From: Galerina marginata
Taxonomy: Eukaryota; Basidiomycota; Agaricomycetes; Agaricales; Galerinaceae
NCBI GenBank assembly: GCA_023014335.1
Contig: JAECYW010000016.1
Span: 1,364,001-1,428,000, forward strand
Direction: 5' to 3'
DNA: 64,000 nt
Below the pieces are notes generated by a model. It was not told the origin of the DNA. It did not search any database and saw nothing but the letters and a program-made list of their open reading frames with translations. Below are positions 23,311-33,754 of this stretch, one piece after another. The position numbers were made by a program, and so were the translations under genes. Position 1 is the first letter of the stretch. Each line of letters opens with the position of its first letter.

Positions 23311-24425
23311 CTATCTTTGGTGAATAGCACTCCAGTAGTGCGGTTGTTGACAAACTGAGCAGGGAAACAAGTGCCTGCGCCTCCAGCCCTGGCTCCAACT
23401 CCTCAAGCCGCAACGCCAACGACACCCCCCCCACTCCGTTGTCACCTCCATCACCTTCCCACGTCGTTCGCGCCCTTGTTCGTTTGTCCGATGACTGGGC
23501 CTGGACCTGTGGGTGTGGAAGTGCGGAGGTTCGAGGAGTGCGGGTCGTGGGGTGCATTATGAGCTCCTGGCCCGTCTTCGAGAACTAGCGATGGCGCTCG
23601 TCGAAGGAGAGGTACTCGTCCGCCTTGCTCGAAAGCAGGTACATATTCCCCTCCTTTCGTCATCCGCGCCGTGTCTGACAAACCCCGCTCATCCTGCACG
23701 GGCACCCTTTCCTTCGCCCTTGTCCATCTGCTGCACGCTCCCGTCTTGCTGGCACTTCCGCTTTGGCTCTCTTCCTGCACCCGCACCGTCGCCTTTGCCC
23801 TGGCCTTGTCTCCCATCCCGCAGCCCCTCCTTCCTCTTTCCCCCCTCCTGCGCTCCAATGCCCACGCCACCTCGCAAAGCGAACGACGACGGCGGCGACG
23901 ACTGGCAATAGTCGAGACCGTTGTCATTGCACTGACAGCGGTCTCGGTACTTCCGCCTTTGACTTGCACCCTCCTGCCCTCCACCTCCCGCGACTCGTCT
24001 TGAAAGCCCCCGTAGATTGCTGAGATGCTGCTGACGTTGTAGGCCCGTCTTTGTCTTCATCTTCCCGAACAGGCGCACGCGGGCACCGTGCCTGCCCGTG
24101 TCGTAATGCTCTTCGAGCATGCACCCGGACCCCCTCCCGTGGCCGCAAAGCAAGCAAACGACCAAACAAACGAGGGGAGGGGGTAGGGGTAACGATGGGC
24201 TGCCGGGCGACGATAGGCCGCGAGGGCTCCGACGACTGCAGGAAGTCGGGAGGCAGACAGAGTCGCCAGCAAGGGCGTAAGCGGGAGGGGTGGTGTTAAA
24301 GTTCCTCTCGGGCCACGACCTAAAACCCAGACCCGAATCTGCGAGCCATACCATCCCACCGCTGCGGCGCCAGCCGTCGAACGAATGAACAAGGGTAGCT
24401 GGTGTTGTTGAGGAGGCTGGAAACG

Positions 24426-24468
24426 AGGTGAGTACGAATATGACCCCAATATAAACTATTCCTCACCT
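24426..24468. repeat. Hairpin module in element interior, copy 2
   Basis: Stem AGGTGAG / CTCACCT with the loop containing AATATAAACTATT. It is related to the copies at 20616-20662 and 24846-24886. Confidence 0.55.
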
Positions 24469-24845
24469 ATTTACTTTGAACGGCTCGCAAGCCATGTCCT
24501 CCTGCAGCTGCGGCGCTAGCAATTAAACATACGAGCAAAGAGACAAGGAGGGGTGCTGCGGCGGTGACGACGACGACGGCGACTGCAGGAATTTGGGACC
24601 GCGGGACAGCGGACGGTGCTTTGAGCGAGAGCCGGTGGGGGTGACGTTGAGAGAGCGATCTGGGCACTCATTTCTTGGTGAGTCGGTCAGTTTAGGTAAG
24701 TTCTCGAGCCTCGAACTGATATTCGCGCAGCGAAGGCGTGTTCCATGACATGGGGGATAGATGGAAGTAATCGCGAATTGGGCGGTGGAGCGTCCAAGCT
24801 GACGTCCTAGCTGCGAGTCGCGAGTTCGAGGTGGACTGGAAACGG

Positions 24846-24886
24846 GGTGAGTTTAGGTTTGAAGACAATATGGACTATTGCTCACC
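24846..24886. repeat. Hairpin module in element interior, copy 3
   Basis: Stem GGTGAG / CTCACC with the loop containing TTTGAAGACAATATGGACT. The flanking CTGGAAAC.GGG and CTGTTTA are shared with the other copies. Confidence 0.55.
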
Positions 24887-25349
24887 TGTTTATGGAAGGA
24901 CTTGTAATATTGTCGAAGTGGAAAGTGGAAAGTGCCAAAGTGGCTTAAGTTTGTGGTTGTTTGACATAATCATCCATTTTGTTTGTCAGCCCGACATATT
25001 CTCCCTCAGTTTGCCCTCAGTCCTAAGTTATCTCCAACCATGCCCTGGTTTCCCAATGCACGGTTTGGAATCTGCCTTTTCCTCAGATTTCCGAACCGCA
25101 TTTAGCTTATTTCTTCATTCTCCAACCCACCTGCACCCTACTCCACTCACAAACATCTTAACTCTTGCCAAGACGACATCACGAGCAGTGCCGCCACATC
25201 GCTTGTATATTACCGGAGCCCATTCCGCAAACGACTCAGCCTGACGACCAATAAATCCAGTCCCCCATCCATTGCGCCCCATTTTTCAGCTCAATTTTTT
25301 CATTGTTCACTGCATCTGACATTTACTTCCAACCCGACATCTCGTCAAT

Positions 25350-26245
25350 CCGGGACCATCGTGCATCGCCGGGATAAATCGCCTCAACGTCCCACTGTAA
25401 TTTATTTCACAGAATTAAGGCAATTGTTTCTTATTGTTAAGTGCTTCATTCTGTTTTGCCCACCCCAACTCTCTGACTCATTTCAATGCATTTTCATTTC
25501 CTTATTCGAATTTTTATTGTCCACTTCCACTCCACTTCCTTTCGCTTTTTTACTCCAAATTCCAACGTATTTATGCTATTTAAACCCCCCTGTGTCGTGG
25601 TCTACCCGTCAATTGCATGACCAGTTCAACCTCCAAAAATTCGTCCATACTTCGCTCTCGGCTGCTTTCGTCGTTCGCAACACCCGCCCTCACTCTCACG
25701 CTTTGTTTTGGCCGTGGCGATTGTGATTGCACGTCGCGAGTGCACCAGGGGAGTATGAGGGCTGGCACTGCCAGAGTTTCTGCGTGTGTACACTACTTGT
25801 CGACTGTCTCCACTACCCGATTGGTGGGGTACACGCGGGGCGATATATTTTCTTTTCCGTAAAGTCTTACATTTAAGAAATACGTTAGACAATCTGATTT
25901 TTTTGGACAAACTTTGCATTTTATTATATTGAAAAAAATGCATCAACTTTGTCTTTTGTTCTCTTTTTTTATTAAGGGAAAGTTGAAATATGTGAAGGCC
26001 GAAAATTTTGACAGAATGAAACATTTAAGAAGAATCTCACCTAGAAATAGACTTGTGTCAAATGAATCTTTTTACCTCATCTAAAATTGACAATATGTAT
26101 TTTCCTTTTTGTATCCCTTAGATGCCAAAACATTTGACATTTTATGGACATTTTATGGAGAAGAAAAAGCGTCTAAGTTTTTAACAAGCTAGATACTATT
26201 TTACTCGGATTTTAGCCACTTTAAAATAGTCCCGTGCCAGCAGTG
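25350..26245 (-). repeat. Right terminal inverted repeat (~0.9 kb)
   Basis: Inverted partner of 19360-20270. It contains an outward-directed AT-rich promoter-like block (TATTTATGCTATTTAAAC near 25568) about 0.85 kb before the ADE1 start codon. The outer end is 180 bp upstream of that codon. Confidence 0.85.
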
Positions 26246-26424
26246 TTACGGATTGTGAGCTGCAATTCACCCGGCGGGCGCTGTGAGGATTTCGGCCCGG
26301 AAGGTCATCATTGATCGATCGCCCCTAATTGGCGCCGAGTTAGGAATTTTTCTGCTTGATCTTCTTCTAGCTTCTTCTCTGTCTCAACATCCAAGACGCT
26401 TCGCGTTTGCTGCTCGCTCACAGC

Positions 26425-27610
26425 ATGGCGACACCCACAGCGCCATTGATAGACTCCGATCTCCCAGATCTCCAGCTCCTGTCGAAAGGCAAGGTACGGG
26501 ACATCTACAGCCTGGGCGAGGCGGCCCCGGATCGTCTTCTATTCGTCGCGTCGGATAGGATATCGGCTTATGATGTTATTCTGCGGAATGTACGTAGTCC
26601 GTTCTATTCCTACTCTTCTCCGTGTGGTATTTATACTAAAGTTGACGGACTTGGGTTCTGAAATGTCACCAAATACAGGGCATCCCGGACAAGGGCAAGC
26701 TCCTGACACAGCTCTCCCTCTTCTGGTTCCGCAAGCTCGCGCACATCATCCCGAACCACTTCGTCTCTGCCGACCTCGACTCTGAGGAAATTCCGGCTGC
26801 GGTGCGGAAGTACAAAGATCAGCTAGAGGGACGCGCGATGTTGGTGAGACGCGCGGAAGTCGTACCGCTTGAAGCGATCGTCCGAGGGTATATGGCTGGT
26901 ACATCTTTCTTCTTTATTTTTTATCGAAATGTGCAGACCTTTTTTTGCGCTTGTTATTAGGGTCTGCCTGGTCTGAGTATAAGAAAAGCGGAACAGTGCA
27001 TGGGATCAAGATGCCCAAAGGCTTAGTGGAGGGGCAGAAATTGCCTGAGCCAATCTTTACACCGTCGACGAAGGCGGAGCAAGGTGCCCATGACGAGAAT
27101 ATATCTCCTGAGCAAGGTATTTATCCAATCAAACTTTTAATTTCCCACTCATGAATCTTATCCGACTGCTTTCGACGTGTTTCTGCAGCTGCCAAACTGA
27201 TTGGTCAAGAGCTCTACGACCAGATTTCCAAAGCGGCGCTAGAACTGTACACCACCGCCGCAGACTACGCACGCACGCGCGGCCTCATCCTCGCAGATAC
27301 CAAGTTTGAATTCGGGCTCGTCCCGTCCCTTTCCTCCTCCTCGCCGCCAGGAAAGCAGCTCATCCTCATCGACGAGCTCCTCACGCCTGATTCGTCCCGG
27401 TACTGGCCGCTCGAAGGGTACAAACCCGGCGGCGCGCAGCCGAGTTTCGACAAGCAGTATTTGCGCGATTGGCTTGTGTCGGCTGGGTTTCGGAAGGGCC
27501 TGGAAAGCGGGCCGGAGGGGAAGGAGGGGGCGGGGTGGGTTATTGACGAGGATGTTGTGAGGGGGACTGGGGAGAGGTATCGGGAGGCCGTTGAGATGCT
27601 TACGAGGTGA
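26425..27610 (+). CDS. ADE1: Phosphoribosylaminoimidazole-succinocarboxamide (SAICAR) synthetase
   Basis: Exons 26425-26589, 26679-26898, 26961-27116 and 27189-27610 join in frame to 320 residues, the normal length of the monofunctional fungal enzyme. Recognisable blocks are [15 protein letters not shown] (ATP-binding N terminus), [67 protein letters not shown] and [15 protein letters not shown]. The enzyme joins CAIR and aspartate using ATP in de novo purine synthesis and is cytosolic. The ATG at 26425 begins [10 protein letters not shown]; an upstream in-frame TTG is not needed. The CACTA-like element ends only 180 bp upstream, so its right arm lies in or next to the promoter. Confidence 0.95.
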
Positions 27611-28125
27611 TCTAGGTTGTGTCGAATAAAAGGGTAATTCAATTTATAACTAAATAAATGCTCAATGTATTTATAGAAAGAAATTGTGGTTCATGAATGG
27701 TTTTGATTTAGCCGCCCATGTGGATCGCTCAAGGTGTTGGTCCTCGGATAGCCACTTGCCGGCTGCAAATTTATCGCGACGGACGAACTCGGACGGGGCC
27801 CTTCTCTACCCACTTTGATGGCCCACAGCAGTCACCGCGTCAATATCGATGCCTTGTCCTGGGCCCACAGCACAGCATTACATTCATTTCAAGCTCCCTT
27901 TTTGTTTGCAGAGGAACAAGAATAGCTATGGATCAATCAATCATCCTTGTTAGTGGCACATTCGCAGGTATAAAAACCTTGCGTCTGTTCTTATACGGCC
28001 TTCTGTTCTTCCCCCAACCATCATCGAGCTCAGCAGCAAACCTTGAATATAAAGGTATGTATACGGTTTGAAACAAACATATTTACGTCGCGCTGATTAG
28101 ACCTTGAAGTTCAAGTGTAGCACCA
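27611..28125 (+). other. Intergenic with putative promoter and 5' UTR intron
   Basis: A TATAAAAAC sequence at about 27970 may be the TATA box of the downstream small gene. A 46-nt stretch (28055-28100, GTATGT...GATTAG) looks like a 5' UTR intron. An in-frame TGA at 28105 fixes the start at 28126 even if the intron is removed. Confidence 0.4.
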
Positions 28126-28796
28126 ATGCCCGAAACCCATTTCAACCATTTTAAAGTCTCGCTATCGAAGTTATTTTCGAGAGATCGAGAACCCGAATCC
28201 GATAACCTCCAAGTGCAGAACGGCGAATTTTACCTGGCCTATTACGTGGATCCGAAGGCAAAGACAACCCCGCCCACCAGGTCTGATTATCTGCATGGTT
28301 TTATCATCAGGAGAGAAGGCACCGAAAAGGACTGGAAATATCTCCACGAAAAATTGAGTTCCAAATGCAGGCCCTGTGGGTATATGCTCCTCGGGAAGTT
28401 CAATTTACAAAAACCTATGCATATCAAAGAATTTGAGGCCAGCATTGGTGAAGCGTACGAGGACAAAGACAAGGATTGGCTGTGGAATGTAATCAAGGTA
28501 CGCCCGCCGCCTTTCCAGTATTACCTATAACACAGATGATTGATAACGCTTTATTGTTTCCAAATTACCAGGCGCTGGAGGTAAAGGGGTATTCCCAGCC
28601 ACTTCCTGGCTCGCCTGATGATATCTGGAATAACGGCTTGATTTTCTTGGAGACTCCTCGAGTCAGAATCAAAGAACCTAAGGACAAGACAAGGGATGAC
28701 GTTCCTGTCTTCGACATGAATGGGCGAAAGTACGACCCGAGTGCGTCCTTTGCGCCATCTCCCTCTGCTGGACCCGACAACCAGCCAGATGAATAG
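28126..28796 (+). CDS. Hypothetical protein, 198 aa, two exons
   Basis: Exons 28126-28497 and 28572-28796 join across a 74-nt intron to give WLWNVIK-ALEVKGYSQ. The product is a soluble acidic/basic protein of 198 residues with no signal peptide, membrane segment or known motif; the C-terminal 40 residues are Pro/Ser/Asp-rich. I do not recognise the family. Its conserved-looking part (GYMLLGKFNLQ...GSPDDIWNNG...TPRVRIKEPKDK) is preserved in a broken paralogue at 33755-34200, on the other side of the TPR-CHAT gene. The family has therefore been locally duplicated. Confidence 0.65.
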
Positions 28797-29235
28797 TGAT
28801 GCTCGTTATCCGAGTTCTTGGCTGTAGTTTCTAGAGTTGTTTCCTAACTGTAATACCCGATCAGCTTGGTCTCAAGTTGGAATAATATTGGTCAACTTGT
28901 CCGTTCTTTTCTACCACTAAGGCATAAATGACAACCTTCTCTGCAGCCCTTTGAGCAGGATGCCATTTTCCCGCTGGATCCTGATCCAAGAAGAGGTGCA
29001 GACCCAGTGATTTGAGCAAGCAGACATAGAAAACAGACCCAAGTGCGACACGATCGAAGCGAACAAGACGAAGCCTGAGACAGTCCTGAGATCATACGCT
29101 AAATTTCTTTGCGTTCATGGTCAAATCAGTGCAGCGAATCAGCGACAGAAAAAAAGAAAGGGGTGTTTGCCTCCCAGGGCTTTGGGTGGGCAACCAAATA
29201 GAGAGAGCACGCGACTCAAGCGCCTTTCACAAGTT
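28345..29235 (+). repeat. Direct segmental duplication, left copy
   Basis: The second half of the small gene plus about 440 bp of downstream DNA matches 33755-34575. Shared non-coding runs include ATCGAAG.GAACAAGACGAAG, TTTGCGTTCATGGT and GGTGTTTGCCTCCCAGGGCT. The copies flank the TPR-CHAT gene in direct orientation, about 5.4 kb apart. Confidence 0.8.
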
Positions 29236-29388
29236 TCAGCCAGTGGCCTTGGGTTATATATCAGTACCACTGCTTATCTTACTGTGGAATGAGACGTTCG
29301 ATCGCGGGTATCAAGGTCTGCTAACTTTCATTTCTATACAAAATTCGCTCATGTAAAGTGCTCCATTCTAGTAGGTCAGTTCGACAGG
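28797..29388 (+). other. Spacer between small gene and TPR-CHAT gene
   Basis: Mostly the non-coding part of the direct repeat, ending near 29235. The last ~150 bp are unique and contain TTATATATCAG near 29250, a plausible TATA region for the downstream gene. The frame of the TPR-CHAT gene stays open upstream to a TGA near 29290 without another ATG. Confidence 0.45.
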
Positions 29389-31155
29389 ATGAAGAATCTC
29401 GACGAAACGATCAGAACTCGCCGTGAAATACTCAATCTCTGTCCTCCAGGTCACCCAAAGCGTTCACGTTCCCTCGTAAAGCTTGCCGACGACCTTCATA
29501 CTCGGTTCGAACAGTTGGGCCAACTTCAGGATCTTGAAGACATAATCTCATCCCACCGTGAAGCACTCATTCTCTGTCCTCCTGGCCACCCGAATCGTTC
29601 CAGTTCCCTCAACAACCTCGGCAATGCTCTTCGAGCTCGGTTTGAACGGTTTGGGCAAATTGAGGATCTCGAAGATGCGATCTCCTCCCTCCGCGAAACA
29701 CTCACTCTCTGTCCTCCTGGCCACCCGAATCGTTCCAGTTCCCTCATCAACCTCGGCAATGCTCTTCGAATTCGGTTTGAACAGTTTGCCCAAATTGAGG
29801 ATCTCGAAGATGCGATCTCCTCCCTCCGCGAAGCACTCACTCTCTGTCCTCCTGGCCACCCGAATCGTTCCAGTTCCCTCATCAACCTCGGCAATGCTCT
29901 TCGAATTCGGTTTCAACAGTTTGCCCAAATTGAGGATCTCGAAGATGCGATCTCCTCCCTCCGCGAAACACTCACTCTCTGTCCTCCTGGCCACCCAAAT
30001 CGTTCTTTGGCCCTCATCAACCTCGGCGGTGCTCTTCTTCATCGGTTTGAACAGTTGGGCCAAATTGAGGATCTCGAAGATGCGATCTCCTCCCTCCGCG
30101 AAGCACTCACTCTCTGTCCTCCTGGCCACCCAGATCATTCTTTCCCCCTCATCAACCTCGGCAATGCTCTTCGAATTCGGTTTGAACAGTTTGCCCAAAT
30201 TGAGGATCTCGAAGATGCGATCTCCTCCCTCCGTGAAACACTCACTCTCTGTCCTCCTGGCCACCCAAATCGTTCTTTGGCCCTCAACAACCTCGGCGGT
30301 GCTCTTCTTCATCGGTTTGGACAGTTGGGAGAAATTGAGGATCTCGAATATGCGATCTCCTCCCTCCGCGAAACACTCACTCTCTGTCCTCCTGGCCACC
30401 CAAATCGTTCTTTGGCCCTCAACAACCTCGGCAATGCTCTTCGAATTCGGTTTGAACGGTTTGGCCAAATTGAGGATCTCGAAGACATGACCTCATACCA
30501 CCGCGAAGCACTCACTCTCTGTCCTCCTGGTCACCCGAATCGTTCCAGTTCCCTCATCAACCTCGGCAATGCTCTTGAAACGCGGTTTGAACAGTTGGGC
30601 CAAATTGAGGATCTCGAATATGTGATCTCCTCCCTCCGCGAAACACTCACTCTCTTTCCTCCTGGCCACCCAAATCGTTCTTTGGCCCTCAACAACCTCG
30701 GCAATGCTCTTCGAATTCGGTTTGAACGGTTTGGCCAAATTGAGGATCTCGAAGACATGACCTCATACCACCGCGAATCACTCATTCTCCGTCCTCCTGG
30801 CCACCCGAATCGTTCCGATTCCCTCAACAACCTCGGCAATGCTCTTCGAGCTCGGTTTGAACGGTTTGGCCAAATTGAGGATCTCGAAGACACGACCTCA
30901 TACCACCGCGAAGCACTCACTCTCTGTCCTCCTGGTCACCCGAATCGTTACATTGCCTTCAACAACCTCGGCAATGCTCTTCAAGCTCGATTTGAACAGT
31001 TGGGCCAAATTGAGGATCTCGAAGATGTGATCTCCTCCCGCCGTGAAACACTCACTCTTTGTCCTCCTGGCCACCCGAATCGTTCCAATTCCCTCAACAA
31101 CCTCGGCAATACTCTTCAAGCCCGGTTTGAACAGTTGCACCAAATTAAGGATCTA
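29389..31155 (+). repeat. Thirteen tandem 135-bp repeats encoding TPR units
   Basis: Each 135-bp unit contains CTCTGTCCTCCTGG.CACCC, a Ser/Leu variable box, CTCGGCAATGCTCTTC and ATTGAGGATCTCGAAGA. Many neighbouring units differ at only a few positions, mainly in the SSSL/LALN box and the RARF/RIRF/LHRF box. The near-identity at silent sites implies recent expansion or gene conversion. Confidence 0.9.
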
Positions 31156-32787
31156 GATGAGTCATTCATCTTGTATGAACAGGCAGCATATGATTCAACA
31201 TCAACCTCATGGGATCGGCTTGGTGCCGCTCTTAACTGGGCAGTTAACTCGCGATGTTATCACCACAGATCCCTTCTAAGTGCCTACTTTGTATCATTTC
31301 GTCTTCTTGATCATTGCTTCATTTCACGCCCTACTGTTCAATTACAGCACAAGTTCCTTGCCGGTGCCAAAATTCCGCAATCTCTGGCATCTGATGCCGC
31401 TTCTGCTGCAATTGAGGCTGGAGAGCTTGTGGTAGCTGTGGAATTACTTGAACAGGGCCGGGCCATACTGTGGTCGAAAATCGAAGGGTACAGACACCCA
31501 CTTGACCAGCTCCGCCAGGTCAATAGCGAGCTTGCTGATCAGATTGAAAGCCTAAGCAGACAACTCGAACAACTTGCACTGTCATCCAATTCTGGGTCAT
31601 TGGATAGTGGTGGTCTTGTGCTTCCAGCATCTTCGGATGCTCAACTCCGGAAGCATCGAATTTTGTCTGAAGATTGGGAGAAAGTAGTGGAGGAAGTGCG
31701 GCAGGTTGATGGTTTTCGCAATTTCTTACAGACCATTCCATTTGCCACCCTCCAGACAGCTGCCACAGATGGACCTGTCATTCTCGTTAACATCAGCAAG
31801 TATCGTTCTGATGCCATAATACTCTATAATGAGAATCCGCCTCTTCTTGTAACTCTTCCTGACGTGCACCCTGAAAACCTCAAACAACTTATTAAGCAAC
31901 TTGATGTTGCTCGCGATGTTGGTCTTCATGCCCATTCTTCAAAGGAATTTGTCCTGATTTTACGCGCATTGTGGAATGACATTGTTTCGCCTGTCGTTAC
32001 TTGCCTAACCAAATTGGGAGTCCAGGAGAACAGCCGCATCTGGTGGTGCCCGACGTCTGAGCTATGTGCTCTACCACTCCACGCTGCTGGCCCATACCGG
32101 GCTAATGAAAAGAATCTCCCGGACATCTACATTTCTTCCTATACACCGACTCTTTCTGCTCTAATTAGGGCAAGATCTAATCCGACCCCCCAAGCTGTCA
32201 CTCCAAAGTTAGTTGTTGTGGGTCAACCTGGGGACGACCTCTTAAATATCGGCGAGGAAATCGGTGTAATTCAACAACTAGGCGACTCTGTGGATGTCAT
32301 TAGTGGTGCTCGGGCAACTCGTAAAACCGTACTTCGAGTTCTTCAACATCACTCTTGGGCTCACTTTGCATGTCATGGTCATCTTGGGGAGAAGGATCAA
32401 CCATTCCTCGCATCATTCCAGTTGCATGGCGGCAGTCGCCTCACTTTACTTGATTTGATGCAGGCTCGACTGCCAAACGCAGAACTGGCATTTTTATCAG
32501 CATGCCATACTGCAGCCGGTGATCTCATCACGCCAAATGAAACCATTCATCTCGCAGCGGCTCTGCAGTTTTGTGGTTTCCGCAGCGTTGTAGGGACATT
32601 ATGGGAAATGAACGATAAAGATGGACCGAATATTTCAAAGGAATTTTACAAGCACATGTTCCGAAACCCAGGGAAGAAGGTAGATTATCGAGATTCGGCA
32701 GAAGCGCTCAGCTTGGCAATTCGGGAAATGAGGAGAAACGGCGTGCCCTTACATCGATGGATTATGTTCGTTCATATCGGCGCTTAA
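29389..32787 (+). CDS. TPR-CHAT protein (caspase-like CHAT peptidase domain)
   Basis: A single exon of 1,132 codons. Residues 1 to about 585 are 13 tandem 45-residue TPR-like units with the consensus AISSLRETLTLCPPGHPNRS...LNNLGNALR.RFEQ.GQIEDLED. A helical linker with LLEQGRAILWSKIEG follows. The CHAT domain (about 800-1131) shows WWCPTSELCALPLHAAG, the catalytic histidine in HFACHGHLG and the catalytic cysteine in AFLSACHTAAGD. A conserved end contains FRSVVGTLWEMND. CHAT domains are caspase/separase-related peptidases. TPR-CHAT proteins act as activated proteases in bacterial type III-E CRISPR systems, and in fungi they are associated with NLR-type immunity. Both dyad residues are present, so peptidase activity is plausible; the substrate is unknown. 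ATG 29389 is the first in frame after an upstream stop, but an unseen upstream exon is possible. Confidence 0.88.
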   Translation: MKNLDETIRTRREILNLCPPGHPKRSRSLVKLADDLHTRFEQLGQLQDLEDIISSHREALILCPPGHPNRSSSLNNLGNALRARFERFGQIEDLEDAISSLRETLTLCPPGHPNRSSSLINLGNALRIRFEQFAQIEDLEDAISSLREALTLCPPGHPNRSSSLINLGNALRIRFQQFAQIEDLEDAISSLRETLTLCPPGHPNRSLALINLGGALLHRFEQLGQIEDLEDAISSLREALTLCPPGHPDHSFPLINLGNALRIRFEQFAQIEDLEDAISSLRETLTLCPPGHPNRSLALNNLGGALLHRFGQLGEIEDLEYAISSLRETLTLCPPGHPNRSLALNNLGNALRIRFERFGQIEDLEDMTSYHREALTLCPPGHPNRSSSLINLGNALETRFEQLGQIEDLEYVISSLRETLTLFPPGHPNRSLALNNLGNALRIRFERFGQIEDLEDMTSYHRESLILRPPGHPNRSDSLNNLGNALRARFERFGQIEDLEDTTSYHREALTLCPPGHPNRYIAFNNLGNALQARFEQLGQIEDLEDVISSRRETLTLCPPGHPNRSNSLNNLGNTLQARFEQLHQIKDLDESFILYEQAAYDSTSTSWDRLGAALNWAVNSRCYHHRSLLSAYFVSFRLLDHCFISRPTVQLQHKFLAGAKIPQSLASDAASAAIEAGELVVAVELLEQGRAILWSKIEGYRHPLDQLRQVNSELADQIESLSRQLEQLALSSNSGSLDSGGLVLPASSDAQLRKHRILSEDWEKVVEEVRQVDGFRNFLQTIPFATLQTAATDGPVILVNISKYRSDAIILYNENPPLLVTLPDVHPENLKQLIKQLDVARDVGLHAHSSKEFVLILRALWNDIVSPVVTCLTKLGVQENSRIWWCPTSELCALPLHAAGPYRANEKNLPDIYISSYTPTLSALIRARSNPTPQAVTPKLVVVGQPGDDLLNIGEEIGVIQQLGDSVDVISGARATRKTVLRVLQHHSWAHFACHGHLGEKDQPFLASFQLHGGSRLTLLDLMQARLPNAELAFLSACHTAAGDLITPNETIHLAAALQFCGFRSVVGTLWEMNDKDGPNISKEFYKHMFRNPGKKVDYRDSAEALSLAIREMRRNGVPLHRWIMFVHIGA

Positions 32788-33754
32788 ATACAGTCTTTGT
32801 GTGGATCACAAACTCGGTAACTAAGCTCTGACTATATTGAAGATTTGTTGCTGACTCTACCACTTGCTAGAACTTTTGATACTGGTTTTTGGCGTGGATA
32901 CATTCAGTCATGGCAGGATGTGTTTGAATTTTTATACATAGAAGTGGAAAGAGTATTAAATGTTAGTACTTCGTCTCTGACTCGCTCGTGTGAGAATCAT
33001 GCTAGATCAGTTGAGTTTTGCAATTACGAAACGCAGAAGGTAAGAATACGGGAAGAGAATATAAGACGAAGGATCCAGGACGAAACAACGGGGAAATGGG
33101 AGAAATGAATCAGACCAAAGGATCTTCGGTTCGGTAAAAAACCTGCAAAGAAAAGATTGCAGCAGAGCCTTGATTGAGTTCGTTTAGGAGTATGCTATGT
33201 CAGAATGACGTGCGCATCGTTGCGCTATACTGAAATATCTAACGCTGTGCCGTTACTGAGGAACTGAGATAGAGCACCTATAATATAATTTGCCTATAAT
33301 TTATTTACTGTAACTTAGACGCCCATGAAAACGATGTTCACGCTCACTTTGGTTAGCTCCTCCTAGGATCTTTGCTTGTGCTAAGGCTGAGAGGTCCAGC
33401 TTTATGTGTTTTTTTTTTCATTGCCTGTACGTTGTTGATAGGCATTCGAACCCAAATTTTCTGGTTCTGCGAAGTTGTAAAGCAACTCAAGGTGCCTTTT
33501 ACCAGTGAAGCAAAGTCGTTTTCCAACAATGGCCTGACTTACTTCGTCAAGAAGAGTACGGTCACAAGCTTTGTTCGTGAAACAAACCTTCCTAGAAACC
33601 CTGACTTGACAGGTAATTCGTCTCCACTGAGCTCCATGAATTGAAGCAAGCTGAGCGACAACGTTTTCATTCTCCAAACCGCATTCTACAAATCGCCGCT
33701 CTTATGTCATCCTAGGCAGCTGCATTATTTCGACCTTCGTCTTCTCAAATCCAC
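32788..33754 (+). other. Intergenic, no supported gene
   Basis: About 970 bp downstream of the TPR-CHAT gene. Two short open frames (about 32845-33108 and 33372-33644) have unremarkable sequence and no splice partners that I can defend. The right copy of the direct repeat begins near 33755. Confidence 0.4.

Larger units (their letters stand above)
19360..26245. mobile_element. 6.9-kb non-autonomous CACTA-like DNA element
   Basis: The outer ends are perfect inverted copies starting CACTGCTGGCACGGGACTAT. They are flanked on both sides by TTA (19357-19359 and 26246-26248), fitting a 3-bp target duplication. CACT(A/G) termini with a 3-bp duplication are the hallmark of the CACTA/EnSpm superfamily, including the Plavaka-type elements known in mushrooms. 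The terminal inverted repeats are about 0.9 kb. The interior (20.3-25.3 kb) is rich in GC, simple-sequence and internally repeated modules. I find no transposase, DDE-like motif or other recognisable coding sequence, so the element should depend on a transposase elsewhere. Family assignment rests on the termini only. Confidence 0.75.

Noticed and set aside
20631..24450. Numerous 100-220-codon frames on both strands in the CACTA-like element interior
   Set aside because: GC-rich simple sequence opens several frames at once. None contains transposase or other domain motifs, and they follow repeat modules.
29526..30738. Long antisense and alternate-frame open frames (up to ~310 codons) over the TPR repeats
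   Set aside because: They arise because the 135-bp unit is a multiple of three and happens to lack stops in other frames. The CHAT-containing frame is clearly the real gene.
29389..31155. Regularly spaced repeats resembling a CRISPR array
   Set aside because: Units are contiguous 135-bp coding repeats with no unique spacers, in a eukaryotic genome.
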